From: G965219965 sp965219965
GTDB lineage: Bacteria > Pseudomonadota > Alphaproteobacteria > RS24
Assembly (NCBI GenBank): GCA_965219965.1
Contig: OZ244796.1
Location: forward strand, 1,437,807 to 1,501,806
DNA: 64,000 nucleotides
Reading direction: 5' to 3'
The translations under genes and the position numbers were made by a program. Shown here piece after piece: positions 50,479 to 59,742 of this stretch (position 1 is its first letter; each line of letters starts with the position of its first letter). The notes beneath the pieces were generated by a model that was given only the letters and a program-made list of their open reading frames with translations, had not been told where the DNA came from and did no database searches.

Positions 50479-52350
50479 TTATACCCGTGCGCCTGTGCGT
50501 TGAGGGCGTTGGGGGCGGAGCAAAGAGCCGCGTGGCATGGTGCGCCCATTGGCGGCGTGTTCATCAAATAATTCGGCGAGCTTATCGGTTATCGCTCCGC
50601 CAAGTTGCTCGGCATCAATAAGCGTGACGGCACGGCGATAATAGCGCGTCACATCATGGCCAATGCCAATGGCGATAAGCTCAATGGGCGTGCGATTTTC
50701 AATTTCATCTATCACTTGGCGCAAATGTTTTTCTAAATAATTGCCGTGATTAACGCTTAAGGTGCTGTCATCTACGGGCGCGCCGTCAGAAATCACCATT
50801 AAAATGCGCCGCTGTTCAGGCCGCCCCATCAGGCGTTGGCATGCCCAAATTAAGGCTTCGCCGTCAATGTTTTCTTTCAGCAGACCTTCGCGCATCATCA
50901 GGCCAAGATTGCGGCGGGCTTGCCGCCATGGCGCATCGGCGCGTTTGTAAATAATGTGGCGCAAATCATTGAGCCGTCCGGGGTGGGGCGGTTTATTATT
51001 ATGCACCCAATTTTCGCGCGCCTTGCCGCCTTTCCATGCGCGGGTGGTAAAGCCCAAAACTTCGGTTTTCACCCCGCAGCGTTCCAAAGTGCGGGTGAGA
51101 ATATCGGCACTCATCGCCGCCACAGTAATCGGGCGACCGCGCATAGAGCCGGAATTATCAATGAGCAAGGTGACAATGGTGTCGCGGAAATCCGTGTCGC
51201 GCTCCATTTTGAAAGAAAGCGGGCGGGTCGGGTCAACCACAACACGCGACAGACGGGCGGCATCTAAATAGCCTTCTTCTAAATCAAAATCCCATGCGCG
51301 GTTTTGCTGAGCTTGCAATTTGCGTTGCAAGCGATTGGCCAAACGGGTGACAATGCCGTGCAAATGTTGCAACTGGTGGTCCAGATAAGCCCGCAAGCGG
51401 GTCAGCTCCTCTTCGGCGCATAAATCTTCCGCCGCGATAATTTCATCAAAGCGCGAAGTGTAAATTTTATAATCAAGCCAATTCGGCCTGTCGCTGAGAT
51501 GCGGCGGGGGCGGGGTGCCATGGCTGGGCGTGTCGCCCGCTTCGCCAATATCGGCGGCGGTGAGCGAAATGCCGTCTTCGCCCGCCGCATCAGAGGCGGT
51601 TTCATCGGAAGGGGTGGGGGTGGCTTCATCGGGCGTGCCTGAAACGCCGTCATCGTCATTATTTTGCGCGGCCTCGTCATAGGCATCGCTTGGGTCATTA
51701 TTTTCGTCCGCCGCCCCACCCGCGCTGGCTTCAAAACCACCCGTGGCCAGAGCGGCAATAATTTTTTTGCTCAGCCGTGCAAAAGCGTCTTGGTCATTTA
51801 TCAGCGTGGCGAGCTTGTTAAAATTTTCACCCGCCGCTTTTTCTACGCGCTGTGTCCAAATTTGCATTAAAGGCTGGGCGGCTTTGGGCGGCGGCAGGGC
51901 GCATATTTTTTCGCGCACCATAAAGCCCAACACTTCGCTTAGCGCGTGGGTGTGGTCGTCGGGGATTTGTTTGATACGTTCTGTGTGCATGGCGGCGAGA
52001 TTGGCAGCCAGCCCCGCCATTTGCTGTGCGCCAAGCGATTCATAACGGGCGCGTTCTAGCGCGTCAAAAAGCATCGCACTTTTTTCGTCTTTAGGTTGGT
52101 GGCGAGCGTTAATGGTGCTGTTGTGATGGGCGATGTGAAGGGCAAGGCTGTCGGCTTGGCCGCGCACCACATGGCGGGCTTTTTCGGATAGGTCTTGCTG
52201 GGGCAGGGGCAGGCGGATGCGATTGCCATTCATAGAAGCGCGGTCTGCGCCAAAGCTGATTTCCAATTCATTATTTTGCGCCAGCGAACGTATGGTTTGG
52301 CTCAGGGCGCGTTTGAATTTATTCAATACAGTATCGGCGCGGTCTGCCAT
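50479..52350 (-). CDS. cobT: Cobaltochelatase subunit CobT
   Basis: Von Willebrand A-domain subunit of the ATP-dependent aerobic cobaltochelatase (CobNST), which inserts cobalt into hydrogenobyrinate diamide. The 623-residue protein has an N-terminal region (LSEKARHVVRGQADSLALHIAHH), an acidic low-complexity middle (about residues 205-290, Asp/Glu/Pro/Thr-rich) and a C-terminal VWA domain with MIDAS LLIDNSGSMRG and MVISDGAPVDDSTL. The ATG at 52350 follows the cobS stop by 4 nt. cobN is not in the window. Confidence 0.95.
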   Translation of the reverse strand: MADRADTVLNKFKRALSQTIRSLAQNNELEISFGADRASMNGNRIRLPLPQQDLSEKARHVVRGQADSLALHIAHHNSTINARHQPKDEKSAMLFDALERARYESLGAQQMAGLAANLAAMHTERIKQIPDDHTHALSEVLGFMVREKICALPPPKAAQPLMQIWTQRVEKAAGENFNKLATLINDQDAFARLSKKIIAALATGGFEASAGGAADENNDPSDAYDEAAQNNDDDGVSGTPDEATPTPSDETASDAAGEDGISLTAADIGEAGDTPSHGTPPPPHLSDRPNWLDYKIYTSRFDEIIAAEDLCAEEELTRLRAYLDHQLQHLHGIVTRLANRLQRKLQAQQNRAWDFDLEEGYLDAARLSRVVVDPTRPLSFKMERDTDFRDTIVTLLIDNSGSMRGRPITVAAMSADILTRTLERCGVKTEVLGFTTRAWKGGKARENWVHNNKPPHPGRLNDLRHIIYKRADAPWRQARRNLGLMMREGLLKENIDGEALIWACQRLMGRPEQRRILMVISDGAPVDDSTLSVNHGNYLEKHLRQVIDEIENRTPIELIAIGIGHDVTRYYRRAVTLIDAEQLGGAITDKLAELFDEHAANGRTMPRGSLLRPQRPQRTGARV

Positions 52351-52354
52351 GTCA

Positions 52355-53401
52355 TTATTTTGCCCCCGATGGGGTGGATTTATTTGCAGGCGCGGCTTTG
52401 GGCGTAAGCGGCATTTGCGCGGCGGCGAGATTGGGCAGCTCATGGCCAAAGCAACGCTGATAAAATTCCGCGACAGTGGGGCGTTCCAGCTCATCGCATT
52501 TATTCAGGAAACTCATTTGAAACCCAAGCCCCAAATCATTGTCAAAAATCCGTGCATTTTGCGCCCATGTGAGAACCGTGCGCGGACTCATCACGGTGGA
52601 AATATCGCCATTGATAAAGGCATTGCGGGTGAGGGCGGCGACACGCACCATCGCGTCCACTTGTTTTTTGCCCGCCGCATTGTTGTAGCTTTTTTCTTTG
52701 GCCAAAATAATTTGCATTTCTTGGTCATGGGGCAAATAGTTGAGCGTGGTGACAATGTTCCACCTATCCATTTGCCCCTGATTGATTTGCTGGGTGCCGT
52801 GATACAGCCCCGACATATCGCCCAAGCCAATCGTGTTGGTGGTGCAAAAAAGCCGAAATTGCGGATGCGGCTCAATGATTTTATTTTGGTCTAGCAAGGT
52901 GAGTTTTCCCGCCACTTCCAAAACGCGCTGAATAACAAACATAACATCGGGGCGGCCCGCATCATATTCATCAAAAACAAGGGCGACCGGATTTTGCAAC
53001 GCCCATGGCAAAATGCCTTCCTGAAATTGCGTGATTTGCTTGCCATTATGTAAAACAATGGCCTCCTTGCCGATAAGGTCAATGCGGCTAACATGACTGT
53101 CTAAATTAATACGCACGCACGGCCAGTTCAGGCGGGCGGCGACTTGCTCAATATGGGTGGATTTGCCCGTGCCGTGATAGCCCTGCACCATCACGCGGCG
53201 ATTATGGGCAAAACCCGCCAGCAAAGCGCGGGTGGTTTGGGTGTCAAACACATAATCTTCATCGCGCTCTGGCACATATTCGCATGGCTTAGAAAAGGCA
53301 GGGATTTTTTCTTTACTGTCAAAGCCGAAAACTTTTTTCACAGAAATTTCCGTGTCTGGTTTTTCGGGCATGGCTGACATATTGTCTTTTTTATTCGTCA
53401 T
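52355..53401 (-). CDS. cobS: Cobaltochelatase subunit CobS (AAA+ ATPase)
   Basis: MoxR-type AAA+ ATPase that, with CobT, forms the ring powering CobN. The 348-residue protein has Walker A GYHGTGKSTHIEQVA, RINLDSHVSRIDLIGKEA, Walker B ALVFDEYDAGRPDV, sensor-1 LFCTTNTIGLGD and an arginine-finger region. It is preceded on the same strand by a J-domain gene, its usual neighbour. Confidence 0.96.
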   Translation of the reverse strand: MTNKKDNMSAMPEKPDTEISVKKVFGFDSKEKIPAFSKPCEYVPERDEDYVFDTQTTRALLAGFAHNRRVMVQGYHGTGKSTHIEQVAARLNWPCVRINLDSHVSRIDLIGKEAIVLHNGKQITQFQEGILPWALQNPVALVFDEYDAGRPDVMFVIQRVLEVAGKLTLLDQNKIIEPHPQFRLFCTTNTIGLGDMSGLYHGTQQINQGQMDRWNIVTTLNYLPHDQEMQIILAKEKSYNNAAGKKQVDAMVRVAALTRNAFINGDISTVMSPRTVLTWAQNARIFDNDLGLGFQMSFLNKCDELERPTVAEFYQRCFGHELPNLAAAQMPLTPKAAPANKSTPSGAK

Positions 53402-53419
53402 ATCGTCCTCATTAGGGGT

Positions 53420-54007
53420 TTAGCAAAAACCCGACGCGGTTAAAAAATTATAAGCCTGAATGACTTTATTGAGTTGTTCCTCCAATGAACGGTCGCCGCC
53501 ATTGGCATCGGGGTGGTAACGTTTGATAAGTGATTTGTAGCGTTGTTTAACATCTGTGGGCGGGGTGGTTTCTTCTAATCCCAAAACGCCCAATGCGCGT
53601 TTCTGCCCTGAGGTGACGCGCTGGCCTGATGGGTGGCCATCGGAAGGTTTTAAGCCTTCTTGGTTCATGAGTTCATGCGGGTCTTGGAATTGCCAATCGG
53701 CGCGTGCGCCGGGTTTGTTGCGCTGGGTTCCCATATTCCATGTCGGGCGGTGGCCAGTATGTGCGCTACGCTGATAGGCGGCAATATCTTTTTGGTTCAT
53801 GCCTTCAAAGAAATTATAGCTTTTATTATAAATGCGGACATGCTCCAGACAAAAATGCCGCTTTTCGTCTGAGTCTGACCCAATGGGGGCGGGATAGCTG
53901 CCCGCTTCATTGCAGTCCGGCCAGTCACAGCCTTGCTGTGCCTTTACCACTTGGCGTTGCGGCTTGGAAATGCGAATCGAGTCGAAATATTTTGAGTTTA
54001 ATTTCAT
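53420..54007 (-). CDS. J-domain (DnaJ-family) protein
   Basis: A 195-residue protein with a C-terminal J domain (about residues 135-190): GLEETTPPTDVKQRYKSLIKRYHPDANGGDR with the HPD tripeptide, then KVIQAYNFL. The N-terminal part has a Cys pair region CDWPDCNEAGSYPAP and FCLEHVR that may bind metal. It lacks G/F and zinc-finger domains of true DnaJ. It is conserved next to cobS and bolA in alphaproteobacteria; the client is unknown. Confidence 0.9.
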   Translation of the reverse strand: MKLNSKYFDSIRISKPQRQVVKAQQGCDWPDCNEAGSYPAPIGSDSDEKRHFCLEHVRIYNKSYNFFEGMNQKDIAAYQRSAHTGHRPTWNMGTQRNKPGARADWQFQDPHELMNQEGLKPSDGHPSGQRVTSGQKRALGVLGLEETTPPTDVKQRYKSLIKRYHPDANGGDRSLEEQLNKVIQAYNFLTASGFC

Positions 54008-54040
54008 CTTTTAGCATCAAATCATATATGATGACTCTTT

Positions 54041-54343
54041 ATGACGGTTACAGCGCAAATAATCAAGAAATTGAATGAAACTTTTGCGCCTACCCATCTG
54101 GCTGTGACCGATGAGTCGCATCTGCATGAGGGTCACGCGGGGGCTAAGCCTGAGGGCGAGACGCATTTTCGCATTTTGGTGGTTTCAGAGAAATTCACCG
54201 ACCAGCCGCTTATCGCCCGCCAGCGCATGGTTCATGCCTGTTTGCAGGGCGAATTGGCGGGGCATATTCATGCTTTATCTATGCAAACCAAAACACCTGC
54301 CGAATATGAGGCCGCGCAGGCGGCAGAGCAGGGCGCGGATTAG
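54041..54343 (+). CDS. bolA: BolA-family protein
   Basis: A 100-residue protein with the BolA fold: IKKLNETFAPTHLAVTDES, HLHEGHAGAKP, ETHFRILVVSEKF and RQRMVHACLQGELAGHIHAL. The conserved His residues and loop support interaction with monothiol glutaredoxins in Fe-S or iron signalling. It is divergent from the J-domain gene, the usual arrangement. Confidence 0.95.
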   Translation: MTVTAQIIKKLNETFAPTHLAVTDESHLHEGHAGAKPEGETHFRILVVSEKFTDQPLIARQRMVHACLQGELAGHIHALSMQTKTPAEYEAAQAAEQGAD

Positions 54344-54360
54344 GGGGCGCGGATTAGGGG

Positions 54361-55644
54361 CTAATCAATCATAGAACGGCGCGGGCGCGTGGTCAGCGGG
54401 CGCAGTTCAATGCGCTTAATTTGATTGCGCTTACACCGCAAAATCCGAAAGCGAATATCGTGAAATACAAAAATCTGCCCCGGACGCGGAATGGTGCGCG
54501 CTTCGTGAATGACCAGCCCCGCAATGGTGGTGGCTTCATCATCGGGCAAAGTTAAACCCGTTTCACGGTTTAGGTCACGAATGGTTTTATCGCCCTCCAC
54601 TTCAAAACTACCATCGGCGGCGGGAATCATATCGGGTTCGGCCTCGTCATGCTCATCATCTATTTGGCCAACAATTTCTTCTAAAATATCTTCCAAAGTG
54701 ATAAGCCCCATCAATGCGCCATATTCATCTACGACTAAAGCGAAATGGGCCTTGCGGGCTTTGAACGCCGAAAGCTGTTCGCCCAACTCCGTGCTTTCTG
54801 GCACAAACCACGCCTCAAGACATAAGGCGTCTATGTTTAATTGGTTCGGGTCGGTGTTTTTCGCCAAAGCGCGAAGTAAATCCTTGGCGTGCAAAATGCC
54901 GATAATGTTTTCTGGCTCATCACGCCAAAGCGGAATGCGCGTATAGGGGCTTGCTAAAACTTGCTGGACAATTTCAGCAGGCGGGGTGTCGGCCTCAATG
55001 ATTTGCATATTTTTGCGGTGAATCATCACCTCGCCAACGGTAAGCTGGCGCAGGTCTAAAATGCCGCCCAACATATCGCGGTCGCCCGTGGTCACGGCTT
55101 GCTGGCTGTGATGTAAGTCAATCGCGCCGCGAATTTCCTCATGGGCAGGTAGGAGATGGCCGATATTATCGCTGTCAAAACCCGCACGCTGCATAATATA
55201 TTTGGCAATGTGGTGCAAAGCCAAAGTGAAAGGCGACAGCAACCAAACCAGCACGCGCAAAATCCCCGATACGCGCAAAGCCGATTGGTCGGGCGTGGAA
55301 ATGGCATAGGTTTTGGGCAGCACTTCAGCAAAAATCACCACAAGGGCAGTCATAAAAAGCGTGGCATAAACCACGCCGCTTTCGCCAAATAAATCTAAAA
55401 AAAGCGTGGTCGCCAAAACTGAAGCGAGGATATTGACGAGATTATTGCCAAGCAAAATCGCGCTTATCAGGCGTTCTTTTTGTAGCAGTAATTGCGTGAC
55501 CCATTTGGCGCGAATGTCGCCTTCTTCGGTGAGCCTGTGCATACGCGCACGCGAGGCGGCGGTTAAAGCCGTTTCCGAGCCAGAAAAAAAACCCGATACA
55601 ACCACGAGGGCGATAATAACAAAAGCAAGGAGGAGCATATTCAT
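54361..55644 (-). CDS. CNNM/CorC (HlyC) family membrane protein
   Basis: A 427-residue inner-membrane protein: N-terminal DUF21/CNNM transmembrane domain (about residues 1-190; FFSGSETALTAASRARMHRL), two CBS domains (about residues 205-335; GEVMIHRKNMQII, HFALVVDEYGALMGLITLEDILEEIVGQI split by normal residues) and the C-terminal CorC/HlyC transporter-associated domain. Relatives are linked to magnesium or cobalt export. It is followed upstream by aroB, a conserved neighbourhood. Confidence 0.92.
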   Translation of the reverse strand: MNMLLLAFVIIALVVVSGFFSGSETALTAASRARMHRLTEEGDIRAKWVTQLLLQKERLISAILLGNNLVNILASVLATTLFLDLFGESGVVYATLFMTALVVIFAEVLPKTYAISTPDQSALRVSGILRVLVWLLSPFTLALHHIAKYIMQRAGFDSDNIGHLLPAHEEIRGAIDLHHSQQAVTTGDRDMLGGILDLRQLTVGEVMIHRKNMQIIEADTPPAEIVQQVLASPYTRIPLWRDEPENIIGILHAKDLLRALAKNTDPNQLNIDALCLEAWFVPESTELGEQLSAFKARKAHFALVVDEYGALMGLITLEDILEEIVGQIDDEHDEAEPDMIPAADGSFEVEGDKTIRDLNRETGLTLPDDEATTIAGLVIHEARTIPRPGQIFVFHDIRFRILRCKRNQIKRIELRPLTTRPRRSMID

Positions 55645-56757
55645 TTATTTGTCCAATAAAATGCGTATGTCTTTAGCGGCGATATTATCGGCAATAAAGG
55701 CCTCGCCCATTGCGCGGGCGAGGATAAAGGTCATTGCCCCGTCCGTGACTTTTTTATCTTGCGCCATCGCGGCGAGCAAGGCGTCTGTGTCAAAAGGCGC
55801 GCCTTTAATTTGGTCGGGCGCGGTGGGCAGGCCAGCTTGGGCAAGATGAGCTTTAAGGCGCACAGCTTCTTCAGGGGCGCAATGGCCAAGCTGGGCGGAA
55901 AATTCAAAAGCCATCACCAGCCCCAAACCCACCGCTTCGCCATGCAAAAGCGTGTCGCTATAGCCCGTCACCGCTTCATAGGCATGGGCGAAAGTATGGC
56001 CGAGATTGAGCAATGCCCGCACCCCGCTTTCGCGCTCATCACGGGTAACAATGTCGGCCTTTGCGGCACAGCTTTTGGCAATGGCGGTGATGCGGGTTTG
56101 GCTGTCGCCCTGCATGAGGGGGGTGAGGTTTTCGTCCAGCCATGTGAAAAAAGCGGCATCGCCCAAAGCGGCATATTTCACCATTTCGGCATAGCCAGCT
56201 TTAAGCTGGCGGTCGGGCAGAGTTTGCAACGTGTCAATATCAGCCAGCACCATGCGCGGCTGGTGAAACGCGCCAATGAGATTTTTGCCCTGCGGGACGT
56301 TAATAGCGGTTTTGCCGCCAACGGAGCTGTCCACTTGGGCAAGCAAAGAGGTGGGGATTTGGATAAAATCCACCCCGCGCCGCAAAATCGCGGCGGCAAA
56401 ACCTGTGAGGTCGCCGACCACGCCGCCACCAAGCGCGATAATCATATCGCGGCGTTCAATTTTTTCATTGAGCAACCAGCCGCATAAATCATCAAGCTGG
56501 GCAAGATTTTTCACACTTTCCCCGCAAGGTAAAATTTTATGGCTATGGTTTATCTCTGCCGCCGTCAGGCTTTTTTGCAAAGCGGGCAAATGATGGGGCG
56601 CGACTTGTTCATCGGTGATAATGGCCACGCGGGGGCGGATAAGCAACGGGCTTATCAGTTCGCCCGCCCGTGCGAGCAAAGCCGCGCCGATATGAATATC
56701 GTAAGATTTATCGGCGGCGGAATCTTTGAGATTTACCCTAATGGTTTGCGCGGTCAC
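55645..56757 (-). CDS. aroB: 3-dehydroquinate synthase
   Basis: Second step of the shikimate pathway. The 370-residue protein has the NAD and metal site: DMIIALGGGVVGDLTGFAAAI, RGVDFIQIPTSLLAQVDSSVGGKTAIN split by normal residues, RALLNLGHTFAHAYEAV and LLHGEAVGLG. Its start overlaps the aroK stop by 4 nt and its stop abuts the CNNM gene start. Confidence 0.97.
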   Translation of the reverse strand: MTAQTIRVNLKDSAADKSYDIHIGAALLARAGELISPLLIRPRVAIITDEQVAPHHLPALQKSLTAAEINHSHKILPCGESVKNLAQLDDLCGWLLNEKIERRDMIIALGGGVVGDLTGFAAAILRRGVDFIQIPTSLLAQVDSSVGGKTAINVPQGKNLIGAFHQPRMVLADIDTLQTLPDRQLKAGYAEMVKYAALGDAAFFTWLDENLTPLMQGDSQTRITAIAKSCAAKADIVTRDERESGVRALLNLGHTFAHAYEAVTGYSDTLLHGEAVGLGLVMAFEFSAQLGHCAPEEAVRLKAHLAQAGLPTAPDQIKGAPFDTDALLAAMAQDKKVTDGAMTFILARAMGEAFIADNIAAKDIRILLDK

Positions 56758-57347
56758 TGTGCCACTCCTGTTTCAACCACAATAGCGTGTTTGCGTAATT
56801 GTGCAATAATCGCCCGAATGGTGGCGGATGGGGTTTGGGCGGTGCTGTGAATGGTCAGCTCCGCTTTGGCATAAATCGGCGCACGGGCGGCGAGCAGTTT
56901 GGCCAAAATATCTTCTGTATCGCCTTGTGCGGTGTCGTCTAAAAGCGGGCGTTTTTGCGGGCGTTTTTGCACCCGTTTAACCAATTCCGACAAGGCGACA
57001 TCTAGCCAAATGGAAAACGCATTTTGCGTAATGGTCTGGCGCGTGGCGTCATCTATCCACGCGCCGCCGCCCAAAGACAACACAAGCGGGTGGTCGGCTT
57101 TTTCTTGCAAAATCCGCGTAATCACCCGCCTTTCGCCTTCACGAAAATGCGCCTCGCCATGCTGGGCGAAAATATCGCCAATGCTCATACCGGCGGCGGC
57201 TTCAATTTCGGTGTCGGCATCTTTGAAAGTCGCGCCAAGCGCATTGGCCAAGCGGCGGCCAATGGCCGTTTTGCCCGCCCCCATCATGCCCGTGAGGGCG
57301 ATATTGCGGGTGAGTTTCAGGCTTGGGTTTTGTGCTGTGTCGGTCAT
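56754..57347 (-). CDS. aroK: Shikimate kinase
   Basis: Phosphorylates shikimate at O3. The 197-residue protein has Walker A GMMGAGKTAIGRRLA, DADTEIEAAAGMSIGDIFAQHGEAHFREGE split by normal residues, LSLGGGAWID and the RPLLD lid. It is followed by aroB in the standard aroKB pair. Confidence 0.96.
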   Translation of the reverse strand: MTDTAQNPSLKLTRNIALTGMMGAGKTAIGRRLANALGATFKDADTEIEAAAGMSIGDIFAQHGEAHFREGERRVITRILQEKADHPLVLSLGGGAWIDDATRQTITQNAFSIWLDVALSELVKRVQKRPQKRPLLDDTAQGDTEDILAKLLAARAPIYAKAELTIHSTAQTPSATIRAIIAQLRKHAIVVETGVAQ

Positions 57348-57406
57348 TTTCTCTCTTCCTATCTATCTGCCTATGGGCGTTACGGCAAGCGGCGATTTGA
57401 GTCTCA

Positions 57407-57434
57407 TTGACAAAATCGCGCTTATATTTATAGT
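57407..57434 (+). promoter_or_regulatory. Sigma-70 promoter of the btuB leader
   Basis: TTGACA (57407-57412), 16-nt spacer, TATAGT (57429-57434), directly before the cobalamin riboswitch. Confidence 0.7.
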
Positions 57435-57439
57435 GTGCG

Positions 57440-57595
57440 CCAGACGGTCAAGGGAAGCTGGTCAAAATCCAGCACTGTACCCGCAACTGTAGGCGCAGAG
57501 TTTCAGTCCACAAAGCCACTGATTATAATTGAGATTATCATTGGGAAGGCGGGCGGAAATAATGACGCGCAAGTCAGGAGACCTGCTGTCGCGTC
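57440..57595 (+). promoter_or_regulatory. Cobalamin riboswitch
   Basis: Leader RNA that represses expression when adenosylcobalamin is abundant. Conserved blocks in order are CAAGGGAAGC (57449 onward), AAATCC, the CCCGCAACTGTA segment (about 57480-57491), GCCACTG (57515-57521) and the B12 box AGTCAGGAGACCTGC (57572-57586). The promoter is immediately upstream and btuB starts about 100 nt after the B12 box. Exact ends are estimates. Confidence 0.92.
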
Positions 57596-57683
57596 GTTCG
57601 TTTCGGTCGGGAAGAACCAATGAAACGGGAAGTCTCTTCTTTGTAACGACATTATATATTGTTTGTTTACAAAGGAGGGCGAT

Positions 57684-59507
57684 ATGCCACTTAAACATTT
57701 TATTTTTTGTGCCGTCTTTTTAGCGGCAAGTGTCGCTTATGGCGATGGGCGCGATACAGCACCGGGTGAAATTATTATTTACGGCACGCGGCTACCAGTG
57801 AGCCTCGGGCAAGCGGGCGCGTCTGTGAGCGTGGTGACGCAAGAAGATATAAAGCTGAAAGGCTATGATTTTGTTTCTGACGCGCTGAGCGATGTTAATG
57901 GGGTGAGTGTGAATCGCAATGGCAGCTTTGGCGGGCTGGCCAATGTGCGCGTGCGTGGCACAGGCAGTAACGCGCATACGCTGGTGCTGATTGATGGCGT
58001 GGCGGTCAATGATCCCACCCAAGATGGCAGTTTTGATTTTGCCACGCTGGATACGGCGCATATTGAGCGCATTGAAATTCTCAAAGGCGGCCAAGCCGCT
58101 TTATGGGGGTCGGAGGCTTTGTCGGGCGTGGTGAGCATCACCACCAGCCGTCCCAAAGAGCGCGAGCTTATGGCGGCTTTTGAGGCGGGGTCTTTTCAAA
58201 CCACGCGCACAAGTGCGAGCCTTAGCGGGGCGGGCGGCAAAACAAGCTGGCGGCTCGGCGTGAACCATTATGAAAGTGACGGCATTTCCAAAGCCGCGCA
58301 ATCGGCGGGCAATCAGGAAAAAGACAGTTTCCGCAATAGCAGTTTAAGCGCACGGGCGGAAATGGCTGTGAGCGATAATTTGCGCGTGGCGGGCAGTGTG
58401 TTTTTTGCCGATGCGAAAAGCGAATTTGACGGGTTTGACTTTTTCACCTTCGCCCCCACAGATGGCGATGCGGTGACAGATAAAGAACAGCTTGTTGCTT
58501 CTGTTACGGCTGATTATGCGGCCAGCGAAAAAGTGCAACATAAAATGCAAATCGGGCTGGCAGAAGTAAAAACGGATAATTATGGCCGTGATGCTTTTGC
58601 GTCTCATTTTGATGGCAAAAGAGTGCATGTGCGTTATCAAAATATCGTGCAATTTGACCAAGCCCGTGCCAGCACAGGGGTGGAATATGAAGAAAGCATT
58701 GCCGCACAGACGGGCGCGGATGATAAATATGATATTGTCGGCGCGTTTGCTTTATATGAAATGCCTGTGACACAGCGCGTGACGCTAACAGCAGGGGCGC
58801 GGCATGACACGCATAGTATTTTCGGCGACGCGCTAACCGGACGGGCGGGGCTGGCTTATGCTGTGTCAGACGCGCTGCAATTTTCGGCAAGCGCGGCGCA
58901 GGGGCGTAAAACCCCGTCATGGTTTCAACTTAATAATACGCCGAGCTTGCAACCAGAAAAAGGGGTGAGCTTTGATGCGGGCTTTGATTGGCAAAGCGGG
59001 CGCGATTGGCATTTGGGTTTGACTTTCTTCCGCCAAGACACAAAAAATCTGGTGACTTATACTTGCGTTATTTTTCGCCCCACAGGGTGTTATGATAACA
59101 TTGATAGCACGAAAGCCCACGGGGTGGAGCTAAGCAGTGAATGGGCGTTGGGCGCGGATTTTGCTTTGGCGGTGGGCTATACTTATACCGATGCTGAAAC
59201 TGGACGCGGCGCACGCTTAGGGCGTATCCCCGAAGATGAGGCTCATGTCACGCTTTCTTATGATGGCGGGCAGGCATTTTCGGGCAATGTGGTGGTGCGC
59301 TATAATGGCGATGAGCTAGACACAAATGGCGGCGCGGCGGTGAATGAAAGCTGGTGGCGCGTGGACGCGAATGGGGCGTATCGTCTGGGCGCGGGGCGGG
59401 AAATTTATTTCCGTGCCGAAAATCTGCTGGACGAGGATTACCAACAAGTGCTGGGCTATGGCACAGCTGGGGCTTCGGCCTATTTGGGCATCAGGCTGAA
59501 ACGCTAG
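57684..59507 (+). CDS. btuB: TonB-dependent vitamin B12 receptor
   Basis: Outer-membrane receptor for cobalamins. The 607-residue precursor has a signal peptide (PLKHFIFCAVFLAASVAYG), TonB box GEIIIYGTRLP, a plug domain (SDALSDVNGVSVNRNGSFGG, VLIDGVAVNDPTQDGSFDF, IERIEILKGGQAALWGSEALSG split by normal residues) and a barrel ending in AYLGIRLKR. AGGAGG lies 5-6 nt before the ATG at 57684. The upstream cobalamin riboswitch makes the substrate assignment firm. Confidence 0.92.
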   Translation: MPLKHFIFCAVFLAASVAYGDGRDTAPGEIIIYGTRLPVSLGQAGASVSVVTQEDIKLKGYDFVSDALSDVNGVSVNRNGSFGGLANVRVRGTGSNAHTLVLIDGVAVNDPTQDGSFDFATLDTAHIERIEILKGGQAALWGSEALSGVVSITTSRPKERELMAAFEAGSFQTTRTSASLSGAGGKTSWRLGVNHYESDGISKAAQSAGNQEKDSFRNSSLSARAEMAVSDNLRVAGSVFFADAKSEFDGFDFFTFAPTDGDAVTDKEQLVASVTADYAASEKVQHKMQIGLAEVKTDNYGRDAFASHFDGKRVHVRYQNIVQFDQARASTGVEYEESIAAQTGADDKYDIVGAFALYEMPVTQRVTLTAGARHDTHSIFGDALTGRAGLAYAVSDALQFSASAAQGRKTPSWFQLNNTPSLQPEKGVSFDAGFDWQSGRDWHLGLTFFRQDTKNLVTYTCVIFRPTGCYDNIDSTKAHGVELSSEWALGADFALAVGYTYTDAETGRGARLGRIPEDEAHVTLSYDGGQAFSGNVVVRYNGDELDTNGGAAVNESWWRVDANGAYRLGAGREIYFRAENLLDEDYQQVLGYGTAGASAYLGIRLKR

Positions 59508-59601
59508 GGTTTTAGGGAAAAACCGCCTGCCTTGCTTGTGCCTTATTTGCCGCCCATGTTAGACTCACTTAAAATAGGCCAAAATAATTTGGGAGATTAT
59601 A

Positions 59602-59742
59602 ATGTCTATGGGTTTTCGCATGATTATTGTCAGCGTGGTTTTGCTTATCGCGCTTAGCGGGATTGTGGTTTATCTGGCACAAGCCGTTCAGCCAGAAGTG
59701 GAAACCACAGTTGAAATTATCCCTAATGATAAGCTCAAATAA
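59602..59742 (+). CDS. Small single-span membrane protein
   Basis: A 46-residue protein with an N-terminal transmembrane helix (MIIVSVVLLIALSGIVVYLA) and a short acidic periplasmic tail ending VEIIPNDKLK. GGGAG lies 6-7 nt before the ATG. Its end overlaps the start of the next gene by 17 nt, suggesting translational coupling. I do not know its function. Confidence 0.7.
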   Translation: MSMGFRMIIVSVVLLIALSGIVVYLAQAVQPEVETTVEIIPNDKLK

